Below, one piece after another: positions 27,415 through 35,622 of a stretch of DNA of 64,000 bases; position 1 is the stretch's first letter, and the number at the start of each line of letters is the position of its first letter. This stretch comes from Planctomycetota bacterium. Its GTDB lineage: Bacteria > Planctomycetota > UBA1135 > GCA-002686595. A program made the translations under genes and the position numbers. Below the pieces are notes generated by a model. That model did not search any database. It worked only from the letters and a program-made list of their open reading frames with translations, and was not told the DNA's origin. The stretch spans positions 1-64,000 of the forward strand of contig JADHOC010000021.1 of the NCBI GenBank assembly GCA_016779205.1. Reading direction: 5' to 3'.

Positions 27415-28149
27415 ATGCCACGCCACGCCCATGGCCCGCCCTTCGCGGCCGTCGTCTTCGACTGTGACTCCACGCTCTCGACCATCGAGGGCATCGAGGA
27501 ACTCACGGCAGAGCACCCCGAGATCGCGGCGCTGACGGCCGACGCCATGGAAGGGCGTGTCCCCCTCGAGGAGGTCTACGGCAAGCGCCTCGAGCTCGCG
27601 CGCCCCGTGGTCTCCGACATGGGGAGGATCGCCGAGCGATACCAGGCCACGGCGCTGGCGGGCGCGGCGGAGCTCGTCGCAGCGCTGCACCACCTCGGGA
27701 AGAGGGTGGAGATCGTCTCCGGCGGCCTGCTGCCCGCCGTCCGCCCCTTCGGCGTCCAGCTCGGGGTCCCTGCGGACCGGATCCACGCCGTCGACCTCAG
27801 CTTCGACGGTGACGGCGCCTACGCCGACTACGACCGCCGGTCCCCCCTGGCCAGGGCGGGCGGCAAGCGGGAGCTCCTCGAGGCGCGCTTCCCCGAGGGA
27901 GACGTCGCCCTCGTGGGGGACGGCGCCACGGACCTCGAGGCCATGGACGTGTGCGCCCGGTTCATCGCGTTCACCGCGGTGGAGCGCCGTGCGGAGGTGG
28001 TCGCCGGCGCGGACGTCGAGGTGGACCGGGGGGACCTCGCCGCGCTCCTTCCGCACCTGCTCTCCGCAGCGGAGTTCGAGGCGCTCCGCGGGGCGCCCGG
28101 GGGTGCCTTTGACGACCTCCTCGCCCGCGCTGAGGAGGCGCGCCCATGA
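27415..28149 (+). CDS. serB: Phosphoserine phosphatase, HAD family
   Basis: 244 aa. FDCDSTLSTIEGIEEL is the SerB form of HAD motif I (Asp nucleophile, second Asp, Ser-Thr), IVSGGLLPAV is motif II, and LVGDGATDLEAM motif IV. SerB releases serine from O-phosphoserine. The stop overlaps the next ATG by 4 bp (ATGA), linking it to an aminotransferase that could supply phosphoserine. There is no ACT domain, so no built-in serine feedback. Confidence 0.88.
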   Translation: MPRHAHGPPFAAVVFDCDSTLSTIEGIEELTAEHPEIAALTADAMEGRVPLEEVYGKRLELARPVVSDMGRIAERYQATALAGAAELVAALHHLGKRVEIVSGGLLPAVRPFGVQLGVPADRIHAVDLSFDGDGAYADYDRRSPLARAGGKRELLEARFPEGDVALVGDGATDLEAMDVCARFIAFTAVERRAEVVAGADVEVDRGDLAALLPHLLSAAEFEALRGAPGGAFDDLLARAEEARP

Positions 28150-29267
28150 GGCCAGAGCTCTGGATCCCGGGGCCCACCGCGGTCCGCGCGGAGGTCCTCT
28201 CGGCGATGGCGGAGCCCATGATCGGGCATCGCTCTGCGGAGATGCGTGGGATGATCCACGCCCTGGACCCTCACCTTGAGGCGCTCTTCGGGGCGTCCCC
28301 GCCGTCCCACCGGGTGGCGGTCCACTCCTGCACGGCGACCGGCCTCATGGAGATGGCCCTGAGGGCGGCAGGGCCGCGGGTGCTCTGCTTGGTGAACGGC
28401 GCGTTCTCCAGGCGCTTCGCGACGATCGCGGAGGCCCTGGGCAAGGAGGTCGTCCGGGTCGAGTCCCCTGCGGGCGCGCCGCCAGCCCTCGACGCCGCCC
28501 GCGAGGAGCTGGCGACGTCGCCATTCGATGCGGTCACGGTCTGCCTCAGCGAGACGTCCACAGGGGTCGCGGTGAGCCCCCACGAGGTCGGCCGCGCGCT
28601 CGCCGACCGTGGGGGGGCGATGCTCATGGTGGACGCGGTGACCTACCTCGGGGCGGCGCCCATCGACGCGACCGCCAACGGGCTCGACTTCGTGCTCGCG
28701 GGGACCCAGAAGGCCCTCGCCCTCCCGCCCGGGCTGGGACTCTACGCGGTCAGTGAGACCATGCTGGACGGGGCCGTTCGGTCCACGGACCGCGGCTTCT
28801 TCCTGGACCTCCTCCGGATCACCGAGGCCCACGCCGAGGCGAAGCCGCCGATGACCCCGACGATCTCGCTCCACCGGGCGCTCCTGGTGCAGCTCGAGGC
28901 CATCGCCGCGGGGGAGGTGGAGCTGCGGCTGACGGACGAGGCGGAGGCCGTCGCCGGCCTCAACGGGTGGGAGCGCCGCTACCGGCGACACGCCCGCATG
29001 CGAGACCTCACCGGCGAGTTCCTCGTGGCCCGGGGGCTGGGACCCCTTGGGGGCGGGCCGGCCTCGCCCTCGGTGACCTGCGTGCTGGTCGAGGGGCGCG
29101 ACGTCCCCACATTGCTGGAGCGCGTGCGCGCGCGCGGCTACGAGCTGGCGCCTGGCTACGGGGACCTGCGTGGGTCCACCATCCGGATCGGGCACATGGG
29201 CGACCACGGCGTTGCCTCCCTGGTCCGTCTCCTCGACGCGCTCGGAGCAGCGCTCGACGGGGATTGA
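28146..29267 (+). CDS. Class V aminotransferase, probable phosphoserine aminotransferase
   Basis: 373 aa PLP enzyme of the serine-glyoxylate/alanine-glyoxylate/SerC fold group. The N-terminal WIPGPTAV substrate loop and GTQKALALPPGLG, with the PLP-binding Lys, are clear; HRSAEM matches the family. Class V members differ in substrate, but coupling to serB argues for making phosphoserine from 3-phosphohydroxypyruvate. It is closer to the alanine-glyoxylate type than to classical SerC, so serine-glyoxylate activity remains possible. tRNA-Sec follows 61 bp downstream. Confidence 0.75.
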   Translation: MRPELWIPGPTAVRAEVLSAMAEPMIGHRSAEMRGMIHALDPHLEALFGASPPSHRVAVHSCTATGLMEMALRAAGPRVLCLVNGAFSRRFATIAEALGKEVVRVESPAGAPPALDAAREELATSPFDAVTVCLSETSTGVAVSPHEVGRALADRGGAMLMVDAVTYLGAAPIDATANGLDFVLAGTQKALALPPGLGLYAVSETMLDGAVRSTDRGFFLDLLRITEAHAEAKPPMTPTISLHRALLVQLEAIAAGEVELRLTDEAEAVAGLNGWERRYRRHARMRDLTGEFLVARGLGPLGGGPASPSVTCVLVEGRDVPTLLERVRARGYELAPGYGDLRGSTIRIGHMGDHGVASLVRLLDALGAALDGD

Positions 29268-29328
29268 ACACGGGGGGACGAGTTCTTCCGGCAGGGCGCG
29301 GGACGGTGTGCTAAAACCTCCCCCGGAC

Positions 29329-29427
29329 GGGAGTGGATCGGTGCTGGTGTGCCGCCCGGTCTTCAAAGCCGGTTAGGGCCTCGTGAACAGCGGGGCCGGT
29401 GGGTTCGATTCCCATGCACTCCCGCCA
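29329..29427 (+). tRNA. selC: tRNA-Sec (anticodon TCA), CCA encoded
   Basis: Folds as a selenocysteine tRNA. Acceptor 29329-29336 with 29416-29423 (seven pairs plus a G-G at the inner eighth position); two-base linker; long 6-bp D stem (29339-29344 with 29349-29354) with a TGGT loop; anticodon arm with loop CTTCAAA and anticodon TCA at 29363-29365; long variable arm (about 7 bp, GGCCTCG with CGGGGCC); T arm 29399-29403 with 29411-29415 around TTCGATT; discriminator G at 29424 and encoded CCA at 29425-29427. The 6-bp D stem, extended acceptor/T stack and UCA anticodon together separate it from tRNA-Ser. It decodes UGA as selenocysteine with SelA, SelB and SelD, none of which are in this window. 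Confidence 0.93.
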
Positions 29428-29609
29428 CTCCCCATCTCCGGTGGGCGCCGCCGCGGGGGGGGGGGCGGCCGTCAGCGCGCGAAGGGGGTCCGAGACCATC
29501 CGCGGACCCATGACCCAACGTCCGCCGCCGGGCCCCGCACAGGCCGGCGGAGAATCGACCGAGGCGCCGCGGCTCCCCGCGCCTCGTCCTGCTCACCGAA
29601 CCCCAACCG

Positions 29610-30518
29610 ATGACGGTCAACGCCCACCCGGCCAGCCAGCGCGGCGTCGATCGCCTGAACCTGCCCTGGCAGCTCCGTGCCATGCGGCTGGGGTTCAGGC
29701 TCCTGCGGGTGGTGTCCCGCGGCGCCGCCGGTCGGCTCGCGCTCCACCTCTTCGTCACCCCGCGCAGGCACCGGCCGCCGGCGCGGGAGCTGGAGGTCCT
29801 GGCCCGGGGGGAGCGCCTCTCCATCACCCACAAGGGGCGCCAGCTCGCCACCTGGCGCTGGCGGCGGGCTGACGGTCGGAGGGAGCGGGGGACCGCGATC
29901 CTCGTCCACGGGTGGGAGGGCCGTGGGGGGCAGCTCCACGGCTTCGTGGCGCCGCTCCAGGAGGCCGGGTTCGACGTGGTGGCGTTCGACCACGTGGGGC
30001 ACGGCGAGTCCGACGGGAGGCGCTGCTCCCTGCCCACCATGCGTGACACCCTGCGGGCGGTGGCGCGGGAGACCCTGGATGACCCGGAGGCCGGGCCCGC
30101 GTGCATCGTCGCCCACTCCATGGGGACCTTCGCGTCGAGCCTCCTGCTAGCGGAGGGGTGGCGGGACACACGCGTCTGCTATGTGTCCCCGCCCGATGAC
30201 CTGCTCGTCTACTTCTCCCACTACCTGGAGCTGGTCACCGGCAGCGATGACCTCCTGGACGACCTCGTCCGGCTCATGGAGGAGCGCTTCGGGGAGCGGG
30301 CAGAGGAGTTCGAGTTCCGTCGGCTCGTGGAGACCCTGGACCAGCCCCTGCTCGTGCTCCACGCGGCCGACGATGAGGACGTCCCGATCGAGGCTGGGCG
30401 CTTCGTCGCCGCCCACTGGCCGGCCGCCCGCATGGTCGAACTCGACGGCCTCGGCCACCGCCGGATCCTGAGGGATCCGGGGGCCATCCAGACGGCCACG
30501 GCCTTCCTCGCGGAGTGA
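29610..30518 (+). CDS. Alpha/beta hydrolase
   Basis: 302 aa cytosolic hydrolase with no signal peptide. LVHGWEGRGG forms the oxyanion region, FDHVGHGES the second signature, AHSMGTFA the nucleophile elbow (Ser), HAADDEDVP carries the acid and GLGHRRIL the His. The pattern fits lysophospholipase/esterase-type serine hydrolases. The start could also lie slightly downstream. The 182 bp between it and tRNA-Sec contain an 11-G run at 29455-29465 and nothing else I can support. Confidence 0.78.
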   Translation: MTVNAHPASQRGVDRLNLPWQLRAMRLGFRLLRVVSRGAAGRLALHLFVTPRRHRPPARELEVLARGERLSITHKGRQLATWRWRRADGRRERGTAILVHGWEGRGGQLHGFVAPLQEAGFDVVAFDHVGHGESDGRRCSLPTMRDTLRAVARETLDDPEAGPACIVAHSMGTFASSLLLAEGWRDTRVCYVSPPDDLLVYFSHYLELVTGSDDLLDDLVRLMEERFGERAEEFEFRRLVETLDQPLLVLHAADDEDVPIEAGRFVAAHWPAARMVELDGLGHRRILRDPGAIQTATAFLAE

Positions 30519-30574
30519 ACCTCGGCTACCGCTTGCGTAGCCGTCGGTCGTGTCCCACGTTACGTGCACAAGTC

Positions 30575-32116
30575 ATGCACCGGACCGCCAAGCTCGCCCG
30601 CCTCCTCGCCATCACGCTCCTGCTCTGCCTTGGCGTGCGAGGGGTCCATGCCGCCCCCCAGGTCGACGAGGAGGTCGCGCCCGTGTCGCCGGAGACGGCC
30701 TTCATCATGCGGGTGGACGGCCCCATCGACGCCGGGCACCAGGCGCTCTTCCGGCGGGCCGTCGTGTCGGCCGAGGCGAGCGGCGCGCCGCTGATCGTCG
30801 CCTTCGATACGCCGGGCGGGGAGCTGACCCGGATGCGCCAGTTCGCGGGCGCCATCGACACGGCCGTGAAGGACGGCGTGCGGGTCATCGGCTGGGTGGA
30901 TGATGAGGCGCTCTCGGCCGGGACCTGGCTCGCGATCGCATGTGAGAGCCTCTACGTGCGCGAGCGTTCCTCCATCGGCGCCGCCCAGGCCGTACAGCTC
31001 ACGCCGACGGGCATGGTCCCCGCGGGGGAGAAGATCGCATCCGCGTACCGCGCCTGGGTCCGGGGCTGGGCCAAGACCCACGGGAAGAACGAGCTCCTCG
31101 CGGAGGCCATGATCGACCCGGGGACCGAGGTCCGCCGCGTCAGGATCGACGGCATCGAGCAGGACATCAGCGGGACCCGCTGGGATGACCTCGTGGCCAA
31201 GGGCGAGGCGCCCGAGCTGATCCGGACGGTCGTGCCCGAGGGAACCCTGCTGGCGCTCACGGGGGCCGAGGCCATCGAGCTCGGGTTCGCCGATGCCATG
31301 GCGGAGACGACCGAGGCGCTGCTCGCCAAGGAGGGACTCGCCGGCCTGCAGCTCGAGCCCCTGGACAAGACCCGCTCGGAGGATCTGCTCGCGTCGCTGC
31401 ACGGCATGCGGCTGCTGCTCCTCTTCCTCGGCCTCTTCTTCGGATACGTCGAGCTCAAGGTCCCCGGCTTCGGGATCCCCGGGGGGCTCTCGATCCTCTG
31501 CTTCATCGGCCTGTTCGTCGGCCAGTACCTGATCGGGCTCGCGGACATCCCTCACGTGGTCCTGGCCGCGGTCGGGGTGGTGCTCGTGGGGACCGAGATC
31601 TTCGTGGTGCCGGGGATGATCTGGCCGGGCCTGGTGGGGGCGACCTGCCTGGTGGTGGGGCTGCTCATGAGCCAGGTGGGGCCGGACCTCTCCATGGGGG
31701 ATGCCTGGGACCGCCAGCTCCTCTTCGACGCGACCTTCCAGCTGGTCGCCACCGCCGCCGCCGGCGTCTTCGCCATCTGGACCCTCTCTCGCTTCCTGCC
31801 GCAGACGCCCGTTCTCGGGCGCATGGTGCTCGCTGGCGCCGGCGGCGCCGCAGACGCCATGCCCGAGGCCCGGGACGAGAGCCGCCTCCAGCACGCGCGG
31901 CCCGGCGCCCTGGGCACGGCCTCCACCGATCTGCGCCCGGTGGGCAAGGTGGCCCTCGACGGCGACGAGGAGGGCACCTACCACGAGGCGCGCCTCGAGG
32001 GCGGCGCCCTCTCGCGGGGGGGCCGCGTGAGGGTGATCGAGGTGAACGCCGGGCGGCTGGTCGTCGAGTCGGTCGGTGTGGAGTCCGCTGGCGAAGCTGA
32101 GGAGGCCCGGCCGTGA
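30575..32116 (+). CDS. Long NfeD protein with ClpP-class serine protease domain
   Basis: 513 aa from the ATG giving [14 protein letters not shown], a signal peptide. The ClpP-like domain (about residues 40-250) has FDTPGGE, a Ser in [12 protein letters not shown] and a Lys in AGEKIASAY, the Ser-Lys dyad of NfeD proteases. Five or so helices (about 285-420) and a C-terminal OB-fold NfeD domain (VGKVALDG onward) follow. Such proteins cleave hydrophobic segments of flotillin/stomatin partners and sit beside them in operons, as here with FloA. Overlaps the next gene as GTGA. Confidence 0.87.
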   Translation: MHRTAKLARLLAITLLLCLGVRGVHAAPQVDEEVAPVSPETAFIMRVDGPIDAGHQALFRRAVVSAEASGAPLIVAFDTPGGELTRMRQFAGAIDTAVKDGVRVIGWVDDEALSAGTWLAIACESLYVRERSSIGAAQAVQLTPTGMVPAGEKIASAYRAWVRGWAKTHGKNELLAEAMIDPGTEVRRVRIDGIEQDISGTRWDDLVAKGEAPELIRTVVPEGTLLALTGAEAIELGFADAMAETTEALLAKEGLAGLQLEPLDKTRSEDLLASLHGMRLLLLFLGLFFGYVELKVPGFGIPGGLSILCFIGLFVGQYLIGLADIPHVVLAAVGVVLVGTEIFVVPGMIWPGLVGATCLVVGLLMSQVGPDLSMGDAWDRQLLFDATFQLVATAAAGVFAIWTLSRFLPQTPVLGRMVLAGAGGAADAMPEARDESRLQHARPGALGTASTDLRPVGKVALDGDEEGTYHEARLEGGALSRGGRVRVIEVNAGRLVVESVGVESAGEAEEARP

Positions 32117-32598
32117 CGCAGATCATCCTCCTCTTCAGCGGCGGGTTGCTCCTCGTGCTGATCGAGGTCTTCGTTCCGAGCGGAGGCATCCTCGGCCTGC
32201 TCGCGGCCCTGGCGCTGATCGGGTCCATGGTCCTCGCGTTCATGGAGGACTTCACCCTCGGCTTCACGCTGCTCGCGGCGACGGCCGTCCTGGTGCCTGT
32301 GATCGTCACTTACGGGCTGCGAGTCTTCCCGAAGACGCCCATCGGCCGCAAGCTCACCGCCCGCGGCTTCAGCTTCGAGGACGGGCGGGCGGTGGATCGA
32401 CGGGACGCCACGCTCCTCTCCAAGACGGGCGTCGTGGAGGCAGACCTCCGTCCCGCAGGGATGGCGCGCATCGACGGCCGCCGCGTGGACGTGGTGAGCC
32501 GCGGCGAGCCCATCGAGAAGGGCGCGCCCATCGTCGTCGTCGAGGTCTCGGGCAACCGGGTCATCGTGGCCCGGGACTCCGCCCCCCCCAGCTCATGA
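32113..32598 (+). CDS. Short NfeD-like protein
   Basis: 161 aa starting at the GTG that overlaps the previous stop. Two or three membrane helices (residues about 3-75) precede an OB-fold NfeD domain ([18 protein letters not shown]). It lacks the protease domain and so corresponds to short-form NfeD. The presence of a long and a short form in one operon is seen in some bacteria; here both precede floA by 53 bp or less. Confidence 0.82.
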   Translation: MTQIILLFSGGLLLVLIEVFVPSGGILGLLAALALIGSMVLAFMEDFTLGFTLLAATAVLVPVIVTYGLRVFPKTPIGRKLTARGFSFEDGRAVDRRDATLLSKTGVVEADLRPAGMARIDGRRVDVVSRGEPIEKGAPIVVVEVSGNRVIVARDSAPPSS

Positions 32599-32651
32599 CC
32601 GGGACGGGCCCCGCCCCCCCTGCGTCAGATTCGTCTCTTCAATCCCCACCC

Positions 32652-33707
32652 ATGCACTACTCCCTCATCGCGCTCATCCCGGCGGACGGCGACGAGCCCA
32701 GCATCCTCAAGGTCATCGGCCTCGTCGCGCTCGGCCTGTTCCTGATCGGCTTCCTCGTCCTCTTCCTGCGGTACGCCAAGCTCTACATCCAGTCCGTGCT
32801 CTCGGGCGCTGGCGTGGGGCTGTTCGACATGCTGGCCATGAGCCTGCGGAAGGTCGACCCCTCCGTGATCGTGGTGGGCAGGATCAACCTCGTGCAGTCG
32901 CGCATCAACGGGATCGCAGCCAGTGACCTCGAGGCCCACTACCTCGCGGGTGGCAACGTCCCGCGCGTGGTGAGCGCGATCATCTCCTCCAACCGAGCCG
33001 GGCTTGACCTCGACTACAAGGCCGCCACCGGCATCGACCTCGCGGGTCGCGACGTCCTCGACGCCGTCAACACGTCGGTGACGCCGAAGGTCATCGACTG
33101 CCCGGATCCGGCGAAGGGCAAGAGCGAGGTGGCCGCGGTCGCCAAGGATGGCATCCAGGTGCTGGCCAAGGCGCGGGTGACCGTGCGGACCAACATCGCT
33201 CGCCTCGTCGGCGGCGCGGGCGAGGAGACGATCATTGCCCGGGTGGGGGAGGGCATCGTGTCCACCATCGGCTCCATGGACACCCACAAGCACGTCCTCG
33301 AGAACCCCGATGAGATCAGCAAGACCGTGCTGAACCGCGGCCTCGACGCGGGAACGGCCTTCGAGATCGTCTCCATCGACATCGCCGACGTGGACATCGG
33401 CCACAACATCGGCGCCCGCCTCCAGGCCGACCAGGCGGAAGCGGACAAGCGCGTGGCCCAGGCCCTGGCCGAGAAGCGCCGGGCCATGGCCGTCGCGGCC
33501 GAGCAGGAGTTCAAGGCTGGCGTGCAGGAGAACCGCGCCAAGGTCGTGGAGGCAGAGGCCCAGGTCCCCCTGGCCATGGCCGAGGCGCTCAAGTCGGGCA
33601 ACCTCGGGGTCATGGACATGCTGCGCCTGAAGAACCTCGAGTCCGACACCACCATGCGCCGCAGCATCGGCGGTGAGGCCGACGGAGGCTCCAGCCCCAC
33701 CTCCTGA
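32652..33707 (+). CDS. floA: Flotillin-like protein FloA
   Basis: 351 aa. A membrane hairpin near the N-terminus (about residues 17-40) is followed by an SPFH/Band-7-like region ([21 protein letters not shown]) and a long Glu/Ala-rich helix ([23 protein letters not shown]). FloA organises membrane microdomains and works with NfeD proteins, which are encoded directly upstream. The ATG at 32652 is the only start that keeps the conserved N-terminus. Its stop shares a base with the next ATG. Confidence 0.92.
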   Translation: MHYSLIALIPADGDEPSILKVIGLVALGLFLIGFLVLFLRYAKLYIQSVLSGAGVGLFDMLAMSLRKVDPSVIVVGRINLVQSRINGIAASDLEAHYLAGGNVPRVVSAIISSNRAGLDLDYKAATGIDLAGRDVLDAVNTSVTPKVIDCPDPAKGKSEVAAVAKDGIQVLAKARVTVRTNIARLVGGAGEETIIARVGEGIVSTIGSMDTHKHVLENPDEISKTVLNRGLDAGTAFEIVSIDIADVDIGHNIGARLQADQAEADKRVAQALAEKRRAMAVAAEQEFKAGVQENRAKVVEAEAQVPLAMAEALKSGNLGVMDMLRLKNLESDTTMRRSIGGEADGGSSPTS

Positions 33708-34519
33708 TGCTGGCGGCCCCCTCGTTCCTCGGCGCCCTCCCCGTCCAGGGAGGCGTCGGCTTTGACATGGACAGCCTGGTCGGCCTGGTCATCGTGTTCT
33801 TCGCGGTGATCTGGCCGGTCATCCGCGGGCTGTTGAACGTGGCGAAGTCGAACCGACAGGACTTCCAGGCGCAGTCCAAGGCCGGGTCGGAGCCGACCCG
33901 GCCCAATCCGCTGGAGGCCTTCCTTCAGGGGCTCCAGGATAATGGCGAGGAGGAGGAAGTCGTCAGGGAGCGCCGCGCCGCGCGGGTGGCTCGGGCGGAG
34001 CGCCGCGAAGCGGCGCTGGAGAGGCAGCGGGCCCGACGTGAGAGAGCGGGGCTATCCCCGTCCGCCGATCCCTTCGAGAAGGGGAGAGAGGAGGTCGTGA
34101 CCGAGGCGCCGGTCGAGGCGTCGGTCGAGGCGTGGCCGAAGGAGCAGCCCAGCTCGGTCGCGCCTTCAACGAATGTCCCAGCGACCCGGGCTCGTCGGCG
34201 CCCCGAGCCCGTGGATGGCTTCGAGGTCGCGATCGATGATGACCTGGATGCCGTCCCGAGCGAGGACGCCCTCGAGGCGGATCTGTTCGCGCAACCCCAG
34301 CCGGCGCGTCGTGGCGCGGAGGAGCGTGAGCCTGATGAGGAGGGGCTCGAGGTGCTCTCTGGCGCAGGGGAGCGGGCGGCCTTCGCGCTGGAGTCGGAGC
34401 AGGCGTCCCCCCTGGATCGGATCCAGGCTGGACGGTCGCCCTGGCGGTCGGCCATCCTGATGAAGGAGATCCTCGGCCCGCCGATCTCCGTGAAGCCCCA
34501 CGACGACCAGCTGCTCTGA
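33707..34519 (+). CDS. FloA-linked anchored acidic protein
   Basis: 270 aa; one N-terminal helix (LVGLVIVFFAVIWPVIRGLL), a charged coiled-coil-like Arg/Glu stretch (about residues 85-115), a long acidic low-complexity middle, and a short C-terminal segment WRSAILMKEILGPPIS. The pattern of anchor, disordered spacer and conserved tip, plus translational coupling to floA (TGATG), suggests a scaffold or adaptor tied to the FloA domain. The Glu-Ile-Leu-Gly-Pro-Pro tip is, from memory, common in planctomycete proteins. Function unknown. Confidence 0.7.
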   Translation: MLAAPSFLGALPVQGGVGFDMDSLVGLVIVFFAVIWPVIRGLLNVAKSNRQDFQAQSKAGSEPTRPNPLEAFLQGLQDNGEEEEVVRERRAARVARAERREAALERQRARRERAGLSPSADPFEKGREEVVTEAPVEASVEAWPKEQPSSVAPSTNVPATRARRRPEPVDGFEVAIDDDLDAVPSEDALEADLFAQPQPARRGAEEREPDEEGLEVLSGAGERAAFALESEQASPLDRIQAGRSPWRSAILMKEILGPPISVKPHDDQLL

Positions 34520-34528
34520 GCACCGACC

Positions 34529-35023
34529 ATGGCACGACGTCCCTCTTACTGGCTCATGAAGAGCGAGCCCGACGTGTACTCCTACGCGCACCTCGAGGCC
34601 GCCCCGAAGCAGACCACCCTCTGGGATGGCGTCCGCAACTACCAGGCGCGGAACATGATGAGGGACGAGATGAAGGTGGGGGACCTGATCCTCTACTACC
34701 ACTCCAACACCAAGCCCCCGGGCGTCGTGGGGGTGGCCAGGGTGGTCAAGGAGGGGTATCCGGACCCGACCCAGTTCGATCCGAAGGACTCGCACTTCGA
34801 CCCCAAGAGCCAGGAAGCGAACCCGCGCTGGTTCGTCGTCGACATCCAGGCGGTGGCGGCGCTGAAGAGCTACGTCTCTCTCGATGACATCAAGGCCAAC
34901 GGGAAGCTCGCGGACATGGCCGTGGTGCAGCGTGGGCAGCGTCTCTCCGTTCAGCCCGTGGCGGCTGCGCACTTCCGCGAGGTGCTCCGGATGGGCGGCC
35001 TGAAGGGCGCCGACCTGTCCTGA
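34529..35023 (+). CDS. EVE-domain protein
   Basis: 164 aa, a single EVE (PUA-like) domain: YWLMKSEPDVYSY at the N-terminus, WDGVRNYQARNMMRD and GDLILYYHSNTKPPGVVG. EVE proteins bind modified bases in DNA or RNA; bacterial members are often stand-alone and of unknown role. It starts 10 bp after the FloA-linked gene and may share its transcript. No restriction or modification genes are nearby to suggest a defence role. Confidence 0.88.
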   Translation: MARRPSYWLMKSEPDVYSYAHLEAAPKQTTLWDGVRNYQARNMMRDEMKVGDLILYYHSNTKPPGVVGVARVVKEGYPDPTQFDPKDSHFDPKSQEANPRWFVVDIQAVAALKSYVSLDDIKANGKLADMAVVQRGQRLSVQPVAAAHFREVLRMGGLKGADLS

Positions 35024-35310
35024 GGGGCCAGGAAAGGGGGTCGAACGGTCCCCCGTCGAGAATCGGCTGAAGGCTACCTAAGTCTTGGGGGGGGAGGTGG
35101 ATGGGCGCATTCGGCGTAATCGTCACACCCCCCTGGCGAGGTCCTGAGGGCGCTTCTCCCTTGATCCTGGGCCCCGACTGTGTCCCCCTGTGGAGGTCGG
35201 GAACGGCCCCAGGTGGCCCGCCCCAGCGTTCCAGCGCTTCACCTGGACTCTCCCACCCGCTCCCGGGCATCCCTGCACGGAAGCCTTTCCCCCAAGCCCC
35301 AAACTCAACG

Positions 35311-35499
35311 ATGAGCCAGAACTACGATCAGATGGTGGAGGCCATTTCGGCCTGCCGCGAGGACGTCGAGAAGGCCGAGGCCGGCAACAAGGCCGCCACC
35401 TCCCGCGTCCGCAAGTCGATGCAGGAAATCAAGGCCCTGGCCCAGGAGCTCCGCAAGGAGATGCTCGAGCTTCGCGACTCGGGCGGCTCCCAGGGCTGA
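35311..35499 (+). CDS. Histone H1-like protein, Hc1 family
   Basis: 62 aa. The start at 35311 gives MSQNYDQMVEAI, and the body has EAGNKAATSRVRKSMQEIK then LAQELRKEMLELRD, matching the N-terminal helical module of chlamydial Hc1 and related planctomycete proteins. The Lys/Ala-rich DNA-compacting tail of true Hc1 is missing: the gene ends after the helices. It is therefore a short nucleoid-associated or protein-binding form. It is a monocistronic unit with a 287-bp upstream gap and its own strong terminator, consistent with high expression. Confidence 0.8.
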   Translation: MSQNYDQMVEAISACREDVEKAEAGNKAATSRVRKSMQEIKALAQELRKEMLELRDSGGSQG

Positions 35500-35521
35500 T
35501 CCTGAGCCCCAGGACCTCTTC

Positions 35522-35557
35522 AGGGAGCGCCCTCCGGTCGACGGAGCGGCGCTCTCT
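35522..35557 (+). terminator. Intrinsic terminator of the histone-like gene
   Basis: A long stem (35522-35536 with 35542-35557, including one G-T pair and one bulged C) closes a 5-nt loop, followed by a T4 tract at 35563-35566. It begins 23 bp after the stop codon. Confidence 0.85.
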
Positions 35558-35622
35558 GCTCATTTTGGGGCGTGGGCCGCGCCCCACGAGGCGCTGCCAC
35601 GGCCTGCCAGGTGGCCCCGGGG

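Noticed and set aside
29268..29328. Promoter of tRNA-Sec
   Set aside because: A TAAAAC-like hexamer occurs near 29311, but no -35 box at proper spacing is convincing.
29455..29465. Run of 11 G after tRNA-Sec
   Set aside because: Homopolymer in high-GC DNA; too simple to call a functional element and prone to sequencing error.
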